Below the pieces are notes generated by a model. The model did not search any database, had not been told where the DNA came from, and worked only from the letters and a program-made list of their open reading frames with translations. From the NCBI GenBank assembly GCA_963702555.1, contig CAVPCW010000014.1:310001-374000 (forward strand): 64,000 bases of DNA. The letters run 5' to 3'. This stretch comes from CAMFLJ01 sp963702555. Lineage in GTDB: Bacteria; Actinomycetota; Acidimicrobiia; Acidimicrobiales; Acidimicrobilacustridaceae. The position numbers and the translations under genes are program-made. Below are positions 19,310 to 28,061 of this stretch, one piece after another; the stretch's first letter is position 1, and every line of letters begins with the position of its first letter.

Positions 19310-20389
19310 GTGAGCCCCCTTCCCACCGTCGCCAGCGCACGGGACGTCGAGTGCGTCGCCGTGGTCGGGGGCATGGTCGCGAGCGGACTCGTCGACCTCA
19401 CCGACGATCTCACGGCGCTCGACTCCGAGGGCTGGTGGGCGGTGGTGCTGCCCTTCGACGGGCCGCCTGTCTGCGCCCGCTTCGACCGCCGGCGCCCCAG
19501 CGGGGCCACGCCCCGCCCCCCGGTGCCGTGGACCGGCCCGCCGCTCGACTCGTGGACCTCCTCGCTCGACGCCGACGAGTTCGGGCGCCGGGTCGAGGCC
19601 ATCCGGGAGGCGATCGCGGCCGGCGACGTCTACCAGGTGAACCTCACCCGCCGGCTCACCGCTCCCCTGCCCGCCGACGCCTCGATGCTGGCCCTCGGTG
19701 CCGCGCTGGCGGCCGGCAACCCGGCTCCGTTCGCCGCGGTGGTCGAGCTGCCGGCGGCGGGCGTGCGGGTCGCCTCGGCGTCCCCTGAGCTGTTCCTCAG
19801 CCGCCAGGGACGGCGGGTGCGGTCCTCACCCATCAAGGGCACCACCGCGCCGGGCACACCCTTCACCGAAAAGGACCGGGCCGAGAACGTGATGATCGTC
19901 GACCTCGTCCGCAACGACCTCGGCCGGGTCTGCGTGCCGGGCACCGTGCGGGTGCCGGCGCTGCTCGCCGAGGAGGACCACCCCGGTCTGACCCACCTGG
20001 TCAGCACGGTCGAGGGCGAGCTGCGCCCCGGGCTCGGGTGGGCCGAGCTGCTCGACGCCACGTTCCCTGCGGGCTCGGTCACCGGCGCTCCGAAGTTGGC
20101 GGCGCTCGAGCACATCGCCCGGCTCGAGCCGGTCGGGCGGGGGCTCTACTGCGGCGCGGTCGGCTGGGTCGACGCCGACCGGGCCGAGGGCGAGCTGAAC
20201 GTCGCCATCCGCACGTTCTGGGTGGAGGGCGACGAGCTGTGCCTCGGCACCGGCGGCGCCATCACCTGGGACTCCACCGCCACCGACGAGTGGGCCGAGA
20301 CCGAGCTGAAGGCGAAGCGGCTGCTCGCCGTCGCGTCCCCCGGGGGAAGGCGGCCCGTGGGGGCCTCGGCCGACGGGGAGGGCCGGTGA
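19310..20389 (+). CDS. pabB: Aminodeoxychorismate synthase component I
   Basis: Converts chorismate and ammonia to 4-amino-4-deoxychorismate for folate (p-aminobenzoate). 359 residues, complete. The catalytic half carries VEAIREAIAAGDVYQVNLTR, PFAAVVELPAAGVRVASASP, ELFLSRQGRRVRSSPIKGT (the PIKGT signature with the catalytic Lys that marks PabB rather than anthranilate synthase), DLVRNDLGRVC, HLVSTVEGEL, TFPAGSVTGAPKLAALEHIA and GELNVAIRTFW. The N-terminal domain is shorter than in E. coli PabB. No pabA is adjacent, so the glutaminase subunit must be shared or distant. The stop overlaps pabC by three bases (GTGA). Confidence 0.92.
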   Translation: MSPLPTVASARDVECVAVVGGMVASGLVDLTDDLTALDSEGWWAVVLPFDGPPVCARFDRRRPSGATPRPPVPWTGPPLDSWTSSLDADEFGRRVEAIREAIAAGDVYQVNLTRRLTAPLPADASMLALGAALAAGNPAPFAAVVELPAAGVRVASASPELFLSRQGRRVRSSPIKGTTAPGTPFTEKDRAENVMIVDLVRNDLGRVCVPGTVRVPALLAEEDHPGLTHLVSTVEGELRPGLGWAELLDATFPAGSVTGAPKLAALEHIARLEPVGRGLYCGAVGWVDADRAEGELNVAIRTFWVEGDELCLGTGGAITWDSTATDEWAETELKAKRLLAVASPGGRRPVGASADGEGR

Positions 20390-21271
20390 GCCACGACCGC
20401 ACCACCGCGTGGTTCGACGGCCACCTGGTGGAGCCCGACGCCGTCGCCGTGCGACTCGACGACCACGGCTTCACGATCGGCGACGGCGTCTTCGAGACGC
20501 TCCTCGTGCGCGCCGGCCATCCGACGTTCTGGGCGAGGCACGCCGGCCGTCTGGCCCGGTCGCTGGCCGCCACCGGGATGACGCCGGTCGACGAGGAGCT
20601 CGTCGCCGGCGCCGTCCGGGCCGTGCTCGACGCCTCCGGCCTCACCGACGCCCGGCTCCGGATCACGGTGAGCAGCGGGCCGGGCCCGGCCGGGCTGCGC
20701 CGGGGTCCCCGGCCGTCGGTCCTCGTCACCGCGGCCCCCCTCGGCACGCCGGGCGCCGGCGCGAGCGGCGGGGCCGCACCAGTCGACGTCGTCACCTTCC
20801 CGTGGGCCCGCAACGAGCGGTCGCCCCTCGCCGGAGTGAAGTCCACCAGCTACGCCGAGGCGGCCGCCCTGCAGTCGAGGCTCGACGCCACCGGCGCCGG
20901 CGACGCCCTGCTCGGCGACACGCAGGGCCGGCTGAGCGAGGCCCTCACCGCCAACGTCTTCGTCGAGCTCGACGGCCGGCGTCTCACCCCCGGCACCGAC
21001 TGCGGGTGCCTCGGCGGCATCGTGCGGGAGGTGCTGCTCGAGGCCGGGCTCGCCGCGGAGGGCCACATCCCTCTCGACCGCCTCGGCGACATCGGCGAAG
21101 CCTTCCTCACGTCGTCGGTGGCCGGGGTGCGCCCGATCGCGTCGATCGACGGGCGTCCGGTGCCCGTGGTCGGCGGGCCGATGGCCGAGGCCGCGCTCGG
21201 CAGCGTTCCGCGCCGCCGAGGCCGCCGAGATCGCCGCCGCAACCGCCGGGCCCCCCGTGGGAGCCGGCTGA
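20386..21271 (+). CDS. pabC: Aminodeoxychorismate lyase, PLP class IV (one frameshift)
   Basis: Eliminates pyruvate from aminodeoxychorismate to give p-aminobenzoate. GTG at 20386 gives VSHDRTTAWFDGHLVEPDAV, then DDHGFTIGDGVFETLLVRAG, a class IV aminotransferase signature. The PLP lysine is in AGVKSTSYAEAAAL, followed by GDALLGDTQGRLSEALTANV and GEAFLTSSVAGVRPI. A D-amino-acid or branched-chain aminotransferase shares this fold; coupling to pabB supports PabC. One extra base near 21190-21205 shifts the end: the corrected C-terminus reads AFRAAEAAEIAAATAGPP and stops at 21271, three bases from the convergent birA stop. About 295 codons, usual length. Confidence 0.88.
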
Positions 21272-21274
21272 CGC

Positions 21275-22097
21275 TCAGCCGGCGTGGCGGAGGTGGACCA
21301 CGTCGCCCACGCGTCACCTCGACCGCGTCGGCGCCTCCGTCGGGCAGCACCAGCAGGTGGCCCTCGGCGGTGACGTCGACCGCGATGCCCTCGATGGTGC
21401 CGTCGGGCAGCTCCACCCGGACCGGGCGGCCGAGGGTGGCCGAGGTCTCGCGGACGCGGAGCAGCAGGAGGTCGCGACCCTCGGGCGTCTCGATCAGGTC
21501 GAGCCAGCCGTCGAGGTGGCGCAGCCACGCGACCAGGAGGGCCTCCCGGTCGACCGGGTGACCGACCACGTGGTCGAGGGCGACGGCCGTGCCGGCCAGC
21601 TCGGCAGGGAGCGCCTCGGGCCAGTTCACGTTCAGGCCCATGCCGAGCACGATCGCGGCGATGCGGCCGTCGGCCACGACCGACTCGGCGAGGATGCCTG
21701 CCAGCTTGCGGCCGACGAAGCGCTCCCCCGCCACGATCATCAGGTCGTTGGGCCACTTGATGCCGGGGAACACCGCGGCCACCTGGCTGCAGGCCTGACA
21801 GGCCGCCACCGAGGCCGCGGCGGTGACCAGGAAGGCGTCGGTCGGCTCGATCCGGGGCCGCAGCAGGACCGACACCAACAGGGACGCGCCGGGCGGCGCG
21901 GACCACGTCCGGTCGAGTCTGCCCCTCCCCGCGGTCTGGTGATCGGCGACGAGGACGATGCCCTCGGCAGCCCCCGCGGAGGCCTCCGAGAGCAGGTCAC
22001 GATTGGTCGAACCCGTCTCCGCGACCCACCTCACATCGGTGAAGCGGGTGCCCTCGACGGCTGATGTGGCGAAGGGTCCCTGCACGTGTGCCACCAT
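21275..22097 (-). CDS. birA: Biotin--[acetyl-CoA-carboxylase] ligase (one frameshift)
   Basis: Activates biotin with ATP and attaches it to the lysine of the carboxyl carrier domain, here very likely the AccA-type protein encoded divergently next door. VAETGSTNRDLLSEA and VADHQTAGRGRLDRTWSAPP (the biotinyl-AMP loop) are followed by GIKWPNDLMIV, GRKLAGILAE and IVLGMGLNVNW. There is no N-terminal helix-turn-helix, so this is a monofunctional class I ligase rather than a repressor. The C-terminal SH3-like domain ends GDVVHLRHAG only after removing one extra G near 21305. The ATG at 22097 lies six bases from the divergent GTG of the carboxylase gene. Confidence 0.92.
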
Positions 22098-22102
22098 ATG
22101 GC

Positions 22103-23879
22103 GTGCTCAACAAGGTCCTCATCGCCAACCGCGGCGAGATCGCCGTCCGAGTCATCCGTGCATGCCAGGAGATGGGCATCGCCACGGTGGCCGTGTACTC
22201 CGACCTCGACCGTGACGCTCTGCATGTCCGCCTCGCCGACGAGGCCTACGCCCTGGGGGGGCAGACCGCCGCCGAGAGCTACCTGAACACCGAGGCCATC
22301 CTCGATGTCATCACGCGTAGCGGCGCCGACGCGGTCCACCCCGGCTACGGCTTCTTCTCCGAGAACACCGACTTCGCCCAGGCCATCACCGAGATGGGCG
22401 TGGCCTTCATCGGCCCGCCCCCCGAGGCCATCACGGTCATGGGCGACAAGGTGTCGAGCCGCATCGCCGCGCAGGCCGCCGGCGTGAACGGCGTGCCCGG
22501 CACGACGGAGTTCCTGAACGACGCCTCCGAGGTCATCGCCTTCGGCGAGGAGTTCGGCTGGCCCGTCGCCATCAAGGCCGCCTACGGCGGCGGTGGCCGA
22601 GGCATGCGCGTCGTGAACTCCGCCGAGGAGGCCCCCGAGGCCTTCGAGTCGGCGAAGAGCGAGGCCCTCAAGGGCTTCGGCCGCGACGAGTGCTACGTCG
22701 AGCGCTACCTCACGTGGCCCCGCCACATCGAGATGCAGATCATCGGCGACACGCACGGCAACTGCGTCTGGGTCGCCGAGCGCGACTGCTCCGCCCAGCG
22801 CCGCCACCAGAAGCTCGTCGAGGAGAGCCCGGCACCGGCGTTCCCCGCCGAGGTCCGCCAGGCCATGGGCGAGGCGGCCGTCAAGGTCGCCAAGGCGTGC
22901 GGCTACTACAACGCCGGCACCGTCGAGTTCCTCTTCCAGGACGGCGAGTTCTTCTTCCTCGAGATGAACACCCGCCTCCAGGTCGAGCACCCCGTCACCG
23001 AGATGGTGTCGGGCATCGACCTCGTGGCCGAGCAGATCCGGGTCGCCTCGGGTCTGCCGCTGTCGTTCACCCAGGACTCCGTGGTCCTCTCCGGCCACGC
23101 CATCGAGATCCGCATCAACGCCGAGAACCCGGCCGAGGGCAAGTTCCTCCCCTCGCCCGGTCACATCGACACGATCGTCCCGCCGGCCGGCTTCGGCACC
23201 CGCTGGGACGGTGGCTACGAGTCCGGCGACACCGTGAGCCAGTACTACGACAACCTCGTGGGCAAGCTCATCTGCTGGGGCGAGGACCGGCCCACGGCCA
23301 TCCGCCGCACCCTGCGGGCGCTGCGCGAGTTCCGCATCGAGGGGATCGCCACCACGATCCCGGCCGACATCGCCATCCTCGAGCACCAGGACTTCCAGGA
23401 CGCCACCCACTCCACCAAGTGGGTCGAGGACGTGCTCGACCTGACCGGCGTCGACCGCCACCCCGAACGCCGGCGACGGCGAGGCCGAGGCGAAGGTCCA
23501 GCGCGACGTCGACGTCGAGGTCAACGGCAAGCGCTTCGCGGTGAAGGTGTTCGTGCCCGAGTCGCAGGCCGGTGCCGTCGTGGCCGCCGGCGGGCCCGGT
23601 GCCCCGGCGGGCGGCGCCCGTCCGCGGCGCTCGGCCGGTGGTGCGGGTGGCGGGGCCGGCGGCGGCTCCGGTGCCGTCACCGTGCCGATGCAGGGCACGA
23701 TCGTGAAGGTGCTCGTCGAGGTCGGCCAGGAGGTCGAGGCCGGCGCCACCGTGTGCGTGCTCGAGGCGATGAAGATGGAGAACAACATCGCCGCCGACAA
23801 GGCCGGCACGGTCAAGGAGATCAAGGTCGCCCCCGGCGACTCGGTCGGCTCCGGCGACGTCGTCGTCGTCATCGAGTAG
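22103..23879 (+). CDS. accA: Acetyl-/propionyl-CoA carboxylase alpha chain (biotin carboxylase plus BCCP; one frameshift)
   Basis: Carboxylates its own biotin with bicarbonate and ATP, for transfer by a separate beta chain to acetyl- or propionyl-CoA. GTG at 22103: VLNKVLIANRGEIAVRVIRA. Biotin carboxylase motifs: DAVHPGYGFFSENTDFAQ, AAYGGGGRGMRVV (ATP lid), DECYVERYLTWPRHIEMQI, FLEMNTRLQVEHPVTEMVSG and AENPAEGKFLPSPG. An Ala/Gly-rich linker leads to the biotinyl domain, biotinylated at Lys in VLEAMKMENNI. One extra base near 23462 splits the chain before the linker; the rest reads to a TAG at 23879. About 592 codons, like mycobacterial AccA3. The methylmalonyl-CoA mutase further on suggests propionyl-CoA use. 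Confidence 0.93.
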
Positions 23880-23904
23880 CCCACCACCCTTTCGTCCTTC
23901 CCCC

Positions 23905-23953
23905 TTCTGGTGGTGGTTTCGTGTCGGATTTCGACACGAAACCACCACCAGAA
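23905..23953. repeat. Perfect 22-bp inverted repeat, left flank of the DUF559 gene
   Basis: Arms 23905-23926 and 23932-23953 are perfectly complementary, with a five-base loop. Outer sequence TTCTGGTGGTGG, centre GTGTCGGATTTCGACAC. It lies 26 bases after the carboxylase stop and 46 bases before the DUF559 start. It could fold as a terminator, but related sequences at 24930, 63597 and 9270 mark it as a dispersed repeat family. Confidence 0.85.
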
Positions 23954-23998
23954 CCGCGTCTGGGCCTCGCTGTCACACCCCCTTGGTGAACTGGCGCC

Positions 23999-24929
23999 AT
24001 GGACACGACCACGAGGCACGAACTCTTCGCCGTCGCACGCGGCCAGCACGGGGTGTTCACGACACGACAGGCCCGAGCGGTGGGTCTGACCGGCCACGCC
24101 CTCGGAGCGCTTCGCCGCTCGGGAGCCGTCGAACCGATCCGCCGTGGCCTGTGGCGGATCTCCGGAGCACCGGCCACCCGACACGGCACGGCGATGGCAG
24201 CCGTACTCGGTCATGGTCCGACCGCACTTCTCGCCCGGTCGTCGGCCGCCTGGCTCTGGGACGTTCCCGGCCACCGACTGGAACCCGTCGTGGTGCTCGA
24301 TGGACGGGAGGCCCATCGGTCCGTGATCGGCGGCACATGTACGCTCGCGCCGATTCGACGCCCTGGACGCATCCCTTCGCAGGGGCATTCCAGTGACCAC
24401 GCCAGTGCGGACCATGTTCGATCTCGCCGGCGTCCAGCACCCACTCCGGACCCGCAAGGACCTGAACAACCTCGTTGCACGAGGTCTCCTCGACCTCGGA
24501 GTCTTGACCGTGGCCCTCGACCGCCTTGCCGCACGCGGTCGTCCGGGCATCGCTGTGATGCGGCGCCTCATCGACGAGCTCGAAGCCAAGGGAGCTCCAG
24601 CCGGCAGCAATCTCGAGCTCGTTGTAGAGGAGTTGCTCGAGACCGCCGGCTTCGAACGCCTTCGCCGGCAGCTCCCTCTCTACGACGATGCCGGGTTCAT
24701 CGCCCGAATCGACTTCGGCGATCCCGAGCTACGACTCGCCATCGAGGTCGACAGCGACAGATTCCACGCGGGCCTCGTCGACCGGGAGGTCGATGCCGGG
24801 AAATCCGAGCGGATCACCGCCATCGGTTGGACCCTCATCCGCATCACCGAACATGAGGCCTGGTACCAGCGGGCCGAGCTGATCACTCGACTAAGGCAGG
24901 CCCGGCGAGATCTACGACGGGCTGCCTGA
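23999..24929 (+). CDS. AbiEi-antitoxin-like/DUF559 (PD-(D/E)XK nuclease-like) protein, one frameshift
   Basis: Residues 1-60 (HELFAVARGQHGVFTTRQAR, LGALRRSGAVEPIRRGLWRI) form an AbiEi-type winged-helix DNA-binding domain. The middle part ends VTTPVRTMFDLAG. The C-terminal DUF559 domain resembles Vsr/PD-(D/E)XK nucleases: SNLELVVEELLETAGF, RIDFGDPELRLAIEVDSDRF with the acidic residues kept, then WTLIRITEHEAW. One extra base near 24345 breaks the frame; about 310 codons otherwise. There is no AbiEii toxin partner. Codon use is less GC-extreme than that of the neighbours, and the gene sits exactly between two related palindromes, which suggests a mobile unit. Nuclease activity and role are untested inference. 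Confidence 0.8.
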
Positions 24930-24986
24930 CCCGTTCTGGTGGAGGTTTGGCGTCGAATTCCGACATCGGACCTCCACCAGAACGGG
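24930..24986. repeat. Inverted repeat, right flank of the DUF559 gene
   Basis: Arms 24930-24946 and 24970-24986 are a perfect 17-bp inverted repeat (CCCGTTCTGGTGGAGGT). The inner part is partly complementary around GAATTC and keeps the family centre CGTCGAATTCCGACATC. It starts one base after the DUF559 stop codon and lies before the convergent dehydrogenase gene. Confidence 0.85.
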
Positions 24987-25018
24987 AGAACGAGGGCAGG
25001 GGCGAGGCGCGTCGGGTC

Positions 25019-26083
25019 TCAGGGGGTTGGGGGGAGCCAGCCGGAGGGGGTGACGAGGGGGATGTCGAGGTAGGTCACGATGCCGGGGCGGGCGGCGACC
25101 ACCGACGGGATGGCGTTGACCGCCGGCAGGCCCGTCATGATCATGCCGAGGACCATGTAGTCCTCGAACGAGTGGGCGACGAAGTCCTTGGGCGGGAAGA
25201 CCTCGAGCTTGGTGCGCACGCTCGGCAGGCCCTCGACCTCGACCACGTAGCCGTGCTCGATGGGCCAGTCGGGCTCGAGGGTCTGGCCCTTGCGCCAGCG
25301 CACGTCGAGCGACACGACCTTGCGGTCACCGACCCAGCCCTGCCAGCTGGCGGCGATGCCCGCCACGCACCCGGCGTCGATCGACCACGAGCCCATCTCC
25401 AGCAGCTCGGTGGTCTGGGCGAACTCGGCCACGCACTTCACCTCGTCGAAGGTGACGCCCAGGGCGTCGCCCATGAGGTACACGGCGTCGCCGAAGACCG
25501 CGGTGCCCCGGGCCACCATCCCCGGTAGCTCCGGGTCGTCGATCGGGCGGCCGTGGCCCACCGAGCGCTCGGTGTCGGGCGAGTCGTAGCCGGTGGAGTC
25601 GACCGACTCGAGCACGCGCACCGAGTCGATGCGGTCGCACAGCCCGGCCGACACGATGCCGAGCAGGTTGGCGAGCCCCGGGTTCATGCCCGAACCGAAG
25701 ATCGAGCTGCCTCCGCGCTCGCACGCGTCGATGATGCGCTGGCGACCCTCCCCCAGCGCGTGCCCGGTGATGAACCCGGCGGTGGCGGTCACGTTCACAC
25801 CGCTCTCGAGGATGCGGACGAGCTCGTCGACGTCGGGCCACTTGGGGTTGTAGACGACGCAATCGGGCTTCAGGGCCAGGAGGGCGTCGACGTCGTTGGT
25901 GGCGACCACCCCGGTGGGATCGGTGCCGATCAGCTCACCGACGTCGCGGCCGACCTTGTCCGGCCCCCAGGCGTAGCAGCCCACGAGCTCGTACTCCGGG
26001 TTGGCGAGCACGGCGAGCGCCGAGCGCACCCCGACGTTCCCGGTCGTCCACTGCACCACGCGGTAGGTCCGCTCACCCGACAT
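25019..26083 (-). CDS. Dihydrodipicolinate reductase-like NAD(P)-dependent dehydrogenase
   Basis: 354 residues, complete, with GGGGGA before the ATG at 26083. The N-terminal Rossmann part reads VVQWTTGNVGVRSALAVLAN and YELVGCYAWGPDKVGRDVGE, followed by VVATNDVDALLALKPDCVVY and VNVTATAGFITGHALG. This matches the actinobacterial family annotated with a DapB N-terminal domain, related to 2,4-diaminopentanoate dehydrogenase. The substrate is unknown; a catabolic dehydrogenase is more likely than lysine biosynthesis because the DapB catalytic histidine motif is not recognisable. It converges on the DUF559 gene; the RDD gene upstream is separated by 69 bases, so it may have its own promoter. Confidence 0.75.
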   Translation of the reverse strand: MSGERTYRVVQWTTGNVGVRSALAVLANPEYELVGCYAWGPDKVGRDVGELIGTDPTGVVATNDVDALLALKPDCVVYNPKWPDVDELVRILESGVNVTATAGFITGHALGEGRQRIIDACERGGSSIFGSGMNPGLANLLGIVSAGLCDRIDSVRVLESVDSTGYDSPDTERSVGHGRPIDDPELPGMVARGTAVFGDAVYLMGDALGVTFDEVKCVAEFAQTTELLEMGSWSIDAGCVAGIAASWQGWVGDRKVVSLDVRWRKGQTLEPDWPIEHGYVVEVEGLPSVRTKLEVFPPKDFVAHSFEDYMVLGMIMTGLPAVNAIPSVVAARPGIVTYLDIPLVTPSGWLPPTP

Positions 26084-26152
26084 CCGAATCCCCCTGAGCC
26101 TGATCGCCGCGACCCGACGCCGCAGCGCCGCCGACGATAGGCCAGGCCGGTG

Positions 26153-26671
26153 TCAGCGGGTGCTGATGACGAGCGTGCCGCCGGCCTGGTCGGGCAGGCC
26201 CCGGTGCAGGTCGCCGCCGCCGATGCCGCTGCCGTACACGCCGAGGAAGGCGGCGATCGAGAACGGACCGAGGGGCAGGGCCAGCACCGACCACGGCAGC
26301 AGCGAGCGCAGCAGGGCCTGGGTCGGCGTGGGCTTCTTGCCGTCGGTGTACCGGGCGACGCGCAGGCCGAGCATCCACTTGCCCGGGGTCCGCGAGCGCC
26401 AGGCCACCGAGACGAACTCGTAGAGGAACCCGAGGAGGGCGACCGCCGGCAGCAGCCAGACAGGGACGTCGAACCGGAACTGACCGGCGACGGTCTCGGA
26501 GGTGGCGGCCACCACGATGAGCGCCGGGAGGGCGATCAGGGCCAGGTCGATCGCCCGGGCCCCGAAGCGGGGGCCGGGGGCGGCGAGGCTGTAGGGCCCG
26601 GTGCGCGGGAAGTCCTCGGCCTTGGGGAGGCGTCGCTCGCCGGACACGGGCTCGGGCTCACTCTGCGGCAT
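26153..26671 (-). CDS. RDD family membrane protein
   Basis: 172 residues. After a charged head ending APGPRFGARAIDLALIALPA (the Arg-Asp pair of the family), spans lie at about residues 40-57, 70-88 and 117-140. TPGKWMLGLRVARYTDGKKP is the conserved RDD loop motif. The function is unknown; some members act in ion transport. It overlaps the end of lpdA by 14 bases, so it is probably co-transcribed behind lpdA. Confidence 0.85.
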   Translation of the reverse strand: MPQSEPEPVSGERRLPKAEDFPRTGPYSLAAPGPRFGARAIDLALIALPALIVVAATSETVAGQFRFDVPVWLLPAVALLGFLYEFVSVAWRSRTPGKWMLGLRVARYTDGKKPTPTQALLRSLLPWSVLALPLGPFSIAAFLGVYGSGIGGGDLHRGLPDQAGGTLVISTR

Positions 26672-28019
26672 CGGCCAGCGCCTCGGCGAGGGTGGGGTGG
26701 ACCAGCAGGCTCTCGTAGATGTCCTGCACCCGCAGGCCGGCGGTGACGGCGAGGGCGATCACCGAGATCAGCTCGGCGGCCCGACGGCCGACGATCGAAC
26801 CGCCGAGGATCACGCCCGTGGCGGGGTCGGAGATGATCTTCACGAAGCCCCGCACGTCGTTCTCGATCAGGGCCTTGGCGTTGGCCGAGAACGGCACCTT
26901 GGTCACCCGGATCTTGCGGCCCTCGGCGAAGGCGTCGGCCTCGGCCAGGCCCACGTCGGCGATCTCGGGCACCGTGAAGATGGCGGAGGCGGCCTTGTCG
27001 TAGTCGAGGTTGCGGTGCTGCGTGCCGCCGTGATGGCCCATGGCGTGCTCGGCGATCTTGCGGCCCTGCATCGAGGCGACCGACGACAGCGGCAGCTTCC
27101 CGGAGAGGTCGCCGGCGGCGTAGATGCCCGGCACCGAGGACTCGCAGTTCTGGTCGACCACCACGTAGCCGTTGCGCTGCTCGACGCCGGCAGCATCGAG
27201 CCCGAGGGTCTCGGAGTTGGGGATGGAGCCGATGGCGAGCAGGGCGTGGGTGCCGCGGGCCCGGCGGCCGTCGTCGCAGACGACGGTGACGGCACCGTCC
27301 TCCTTCTCGACGCCGACGGCGCGTGCGCCCTTCAAGAGGCGGACGTCGCGAGTGATGAAGTCGTCCTCGAGGGCGGCCGCGACCTCGGGGTCCTTCGACG
27401 GGAGCACCTGCTGGCGGCTCACGATGAGGGTGACCTCGCAGCCGAACGACCGGAACATGTGGACGAACTCCACACCGGTGACACCGGAGCCCACCACCAC
27501 GAGGTGCTCGGGCATCTCCGGCGGCGGGTAGGCGTCGCGGGTGGTGAGGACGCGCTCACCGTCGGCCTCCGCCCAGTCGGGGATGCGGGGCCGGCTACCG
27601 GTGGCGAGCAGCACGACGTCGGCCTCGATCTCGAGGGGGCCTTCGACGCTGTCGACCACGACCTGGCGCGGGCCCACCAGGCGCCCGGTGCCCTTGATCA
27701 GGTGGACGCCCTGACTGGTGAGCAGCTCGGTGGTGGAGTGCTCGAGGCGATCCTCGATCGACTGGATTCGGGACGAGAGCACCTCGAGGTCGAGGTCGGC
27801 CGAAATCTTCTGGAGGCCCATGCCCGAGGCCTTGCCCATGCGGGCGAGGGTGCCGCCGGTGGCGATCATCGCCTTCGAGGGGATGCAGTCCCACAGGTGG
27901 GCCGCGCCACCGATGATGTCCTTCTCGATCATCGTGACCTCGGCGCCGTAGCGCGCGGCGTGGGTGGCCGCGGTGTTCCCCGCTGGTCCCCCGCCGATGA
28001 TCACGAAGCGCTTCGCCAT
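26658..28019 (-). CDS. lpdA: NAD(P)H-quinone dehydrogenase, LpdA type
   Basis: A flavoprotein disulfide reductase-fold enzyme, 453 residues. FAD motif VIIGGGPAGNTAATHAARYG at residues 6-25. The active-site stretch is GGAAHLWDCIPSKAM: only Cys45 is present, and Ala40 replaces the first cysteine of the usual CxxxxC pair. Further motifs: VLLATGSRPRIPDW, the NAD motif VVVGSGVTGVEFVHMFRSFG, VPGIYAAGDLSGKLPLSSVA and YESLLVHPTLAEAL. The missing cysteine rules out a normal lipoamide dehydrogenase and fits the LpdA/Rv3303c group, which reduces quinones. Leaderless-type promoter at 28028-28033. Confidence 0.9.
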   Translation of the reverse strand: MAKRFVIIGGGPAGNTAATHAARYGAEVTMIEKDIIGGAAHLWDCIPSKAMIATGGTLARMGKASGMGLQKISADLDLEVLSSRIQSIEDRLEHSTTELLTSQGVHLIKGTGRLVGPRQVVVDSVEGPLEIEADVVLLATGSRPRIPDWAEADGERVLTTRDAYPPPEMPEHLVVVGSGVTGVEFVHMFRSFGCEVTLIVSRQQVLPSKDPEVAAALEDDFITRDVRLLKGARAVGVEKEDGAVTVVCDDGRRARGTHALLAIGSIPNSETLGLDAAGVEQRNGYVVVDQNCESSVPGIYAAGDLSGKLPLSSVASMQGRKIAEHAMGHHGGTQHRNLDYDKAASAIFTVPEIADVGLAEADAFAEGRKIRVTKVPFSANAKALIENDVRGFVKIISDPATGVILGGSIVGRRAAELISVIALAVTAGLRVQDIYESLLVHPTLAEALADAAE

Positions 28020-28027
28020 GGGCGCAC

Positions 28028-28033
28028 AGGCTA
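28028..28033 (-). promoter_or_regulatory. -10 box TAGCCT for lpdA
   Basis: TAGCCT, then eight bases, then ATG at 28019, with no ribosome site in between. Confidence 0.5.
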
Positions 28034-28061
28034 CCGGGCGCCGGTCACGGCCCGGACCGGC

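Noticed and set aside
23999..24929. AbiE-type toxin-antitoxin system
   Set aside because: Only an AbiEi-like N-terminal domain is present, fused to DUF559. No AbiEii nucleotidyltransferase toxin gene lies on either side, so a TA module is not supported.
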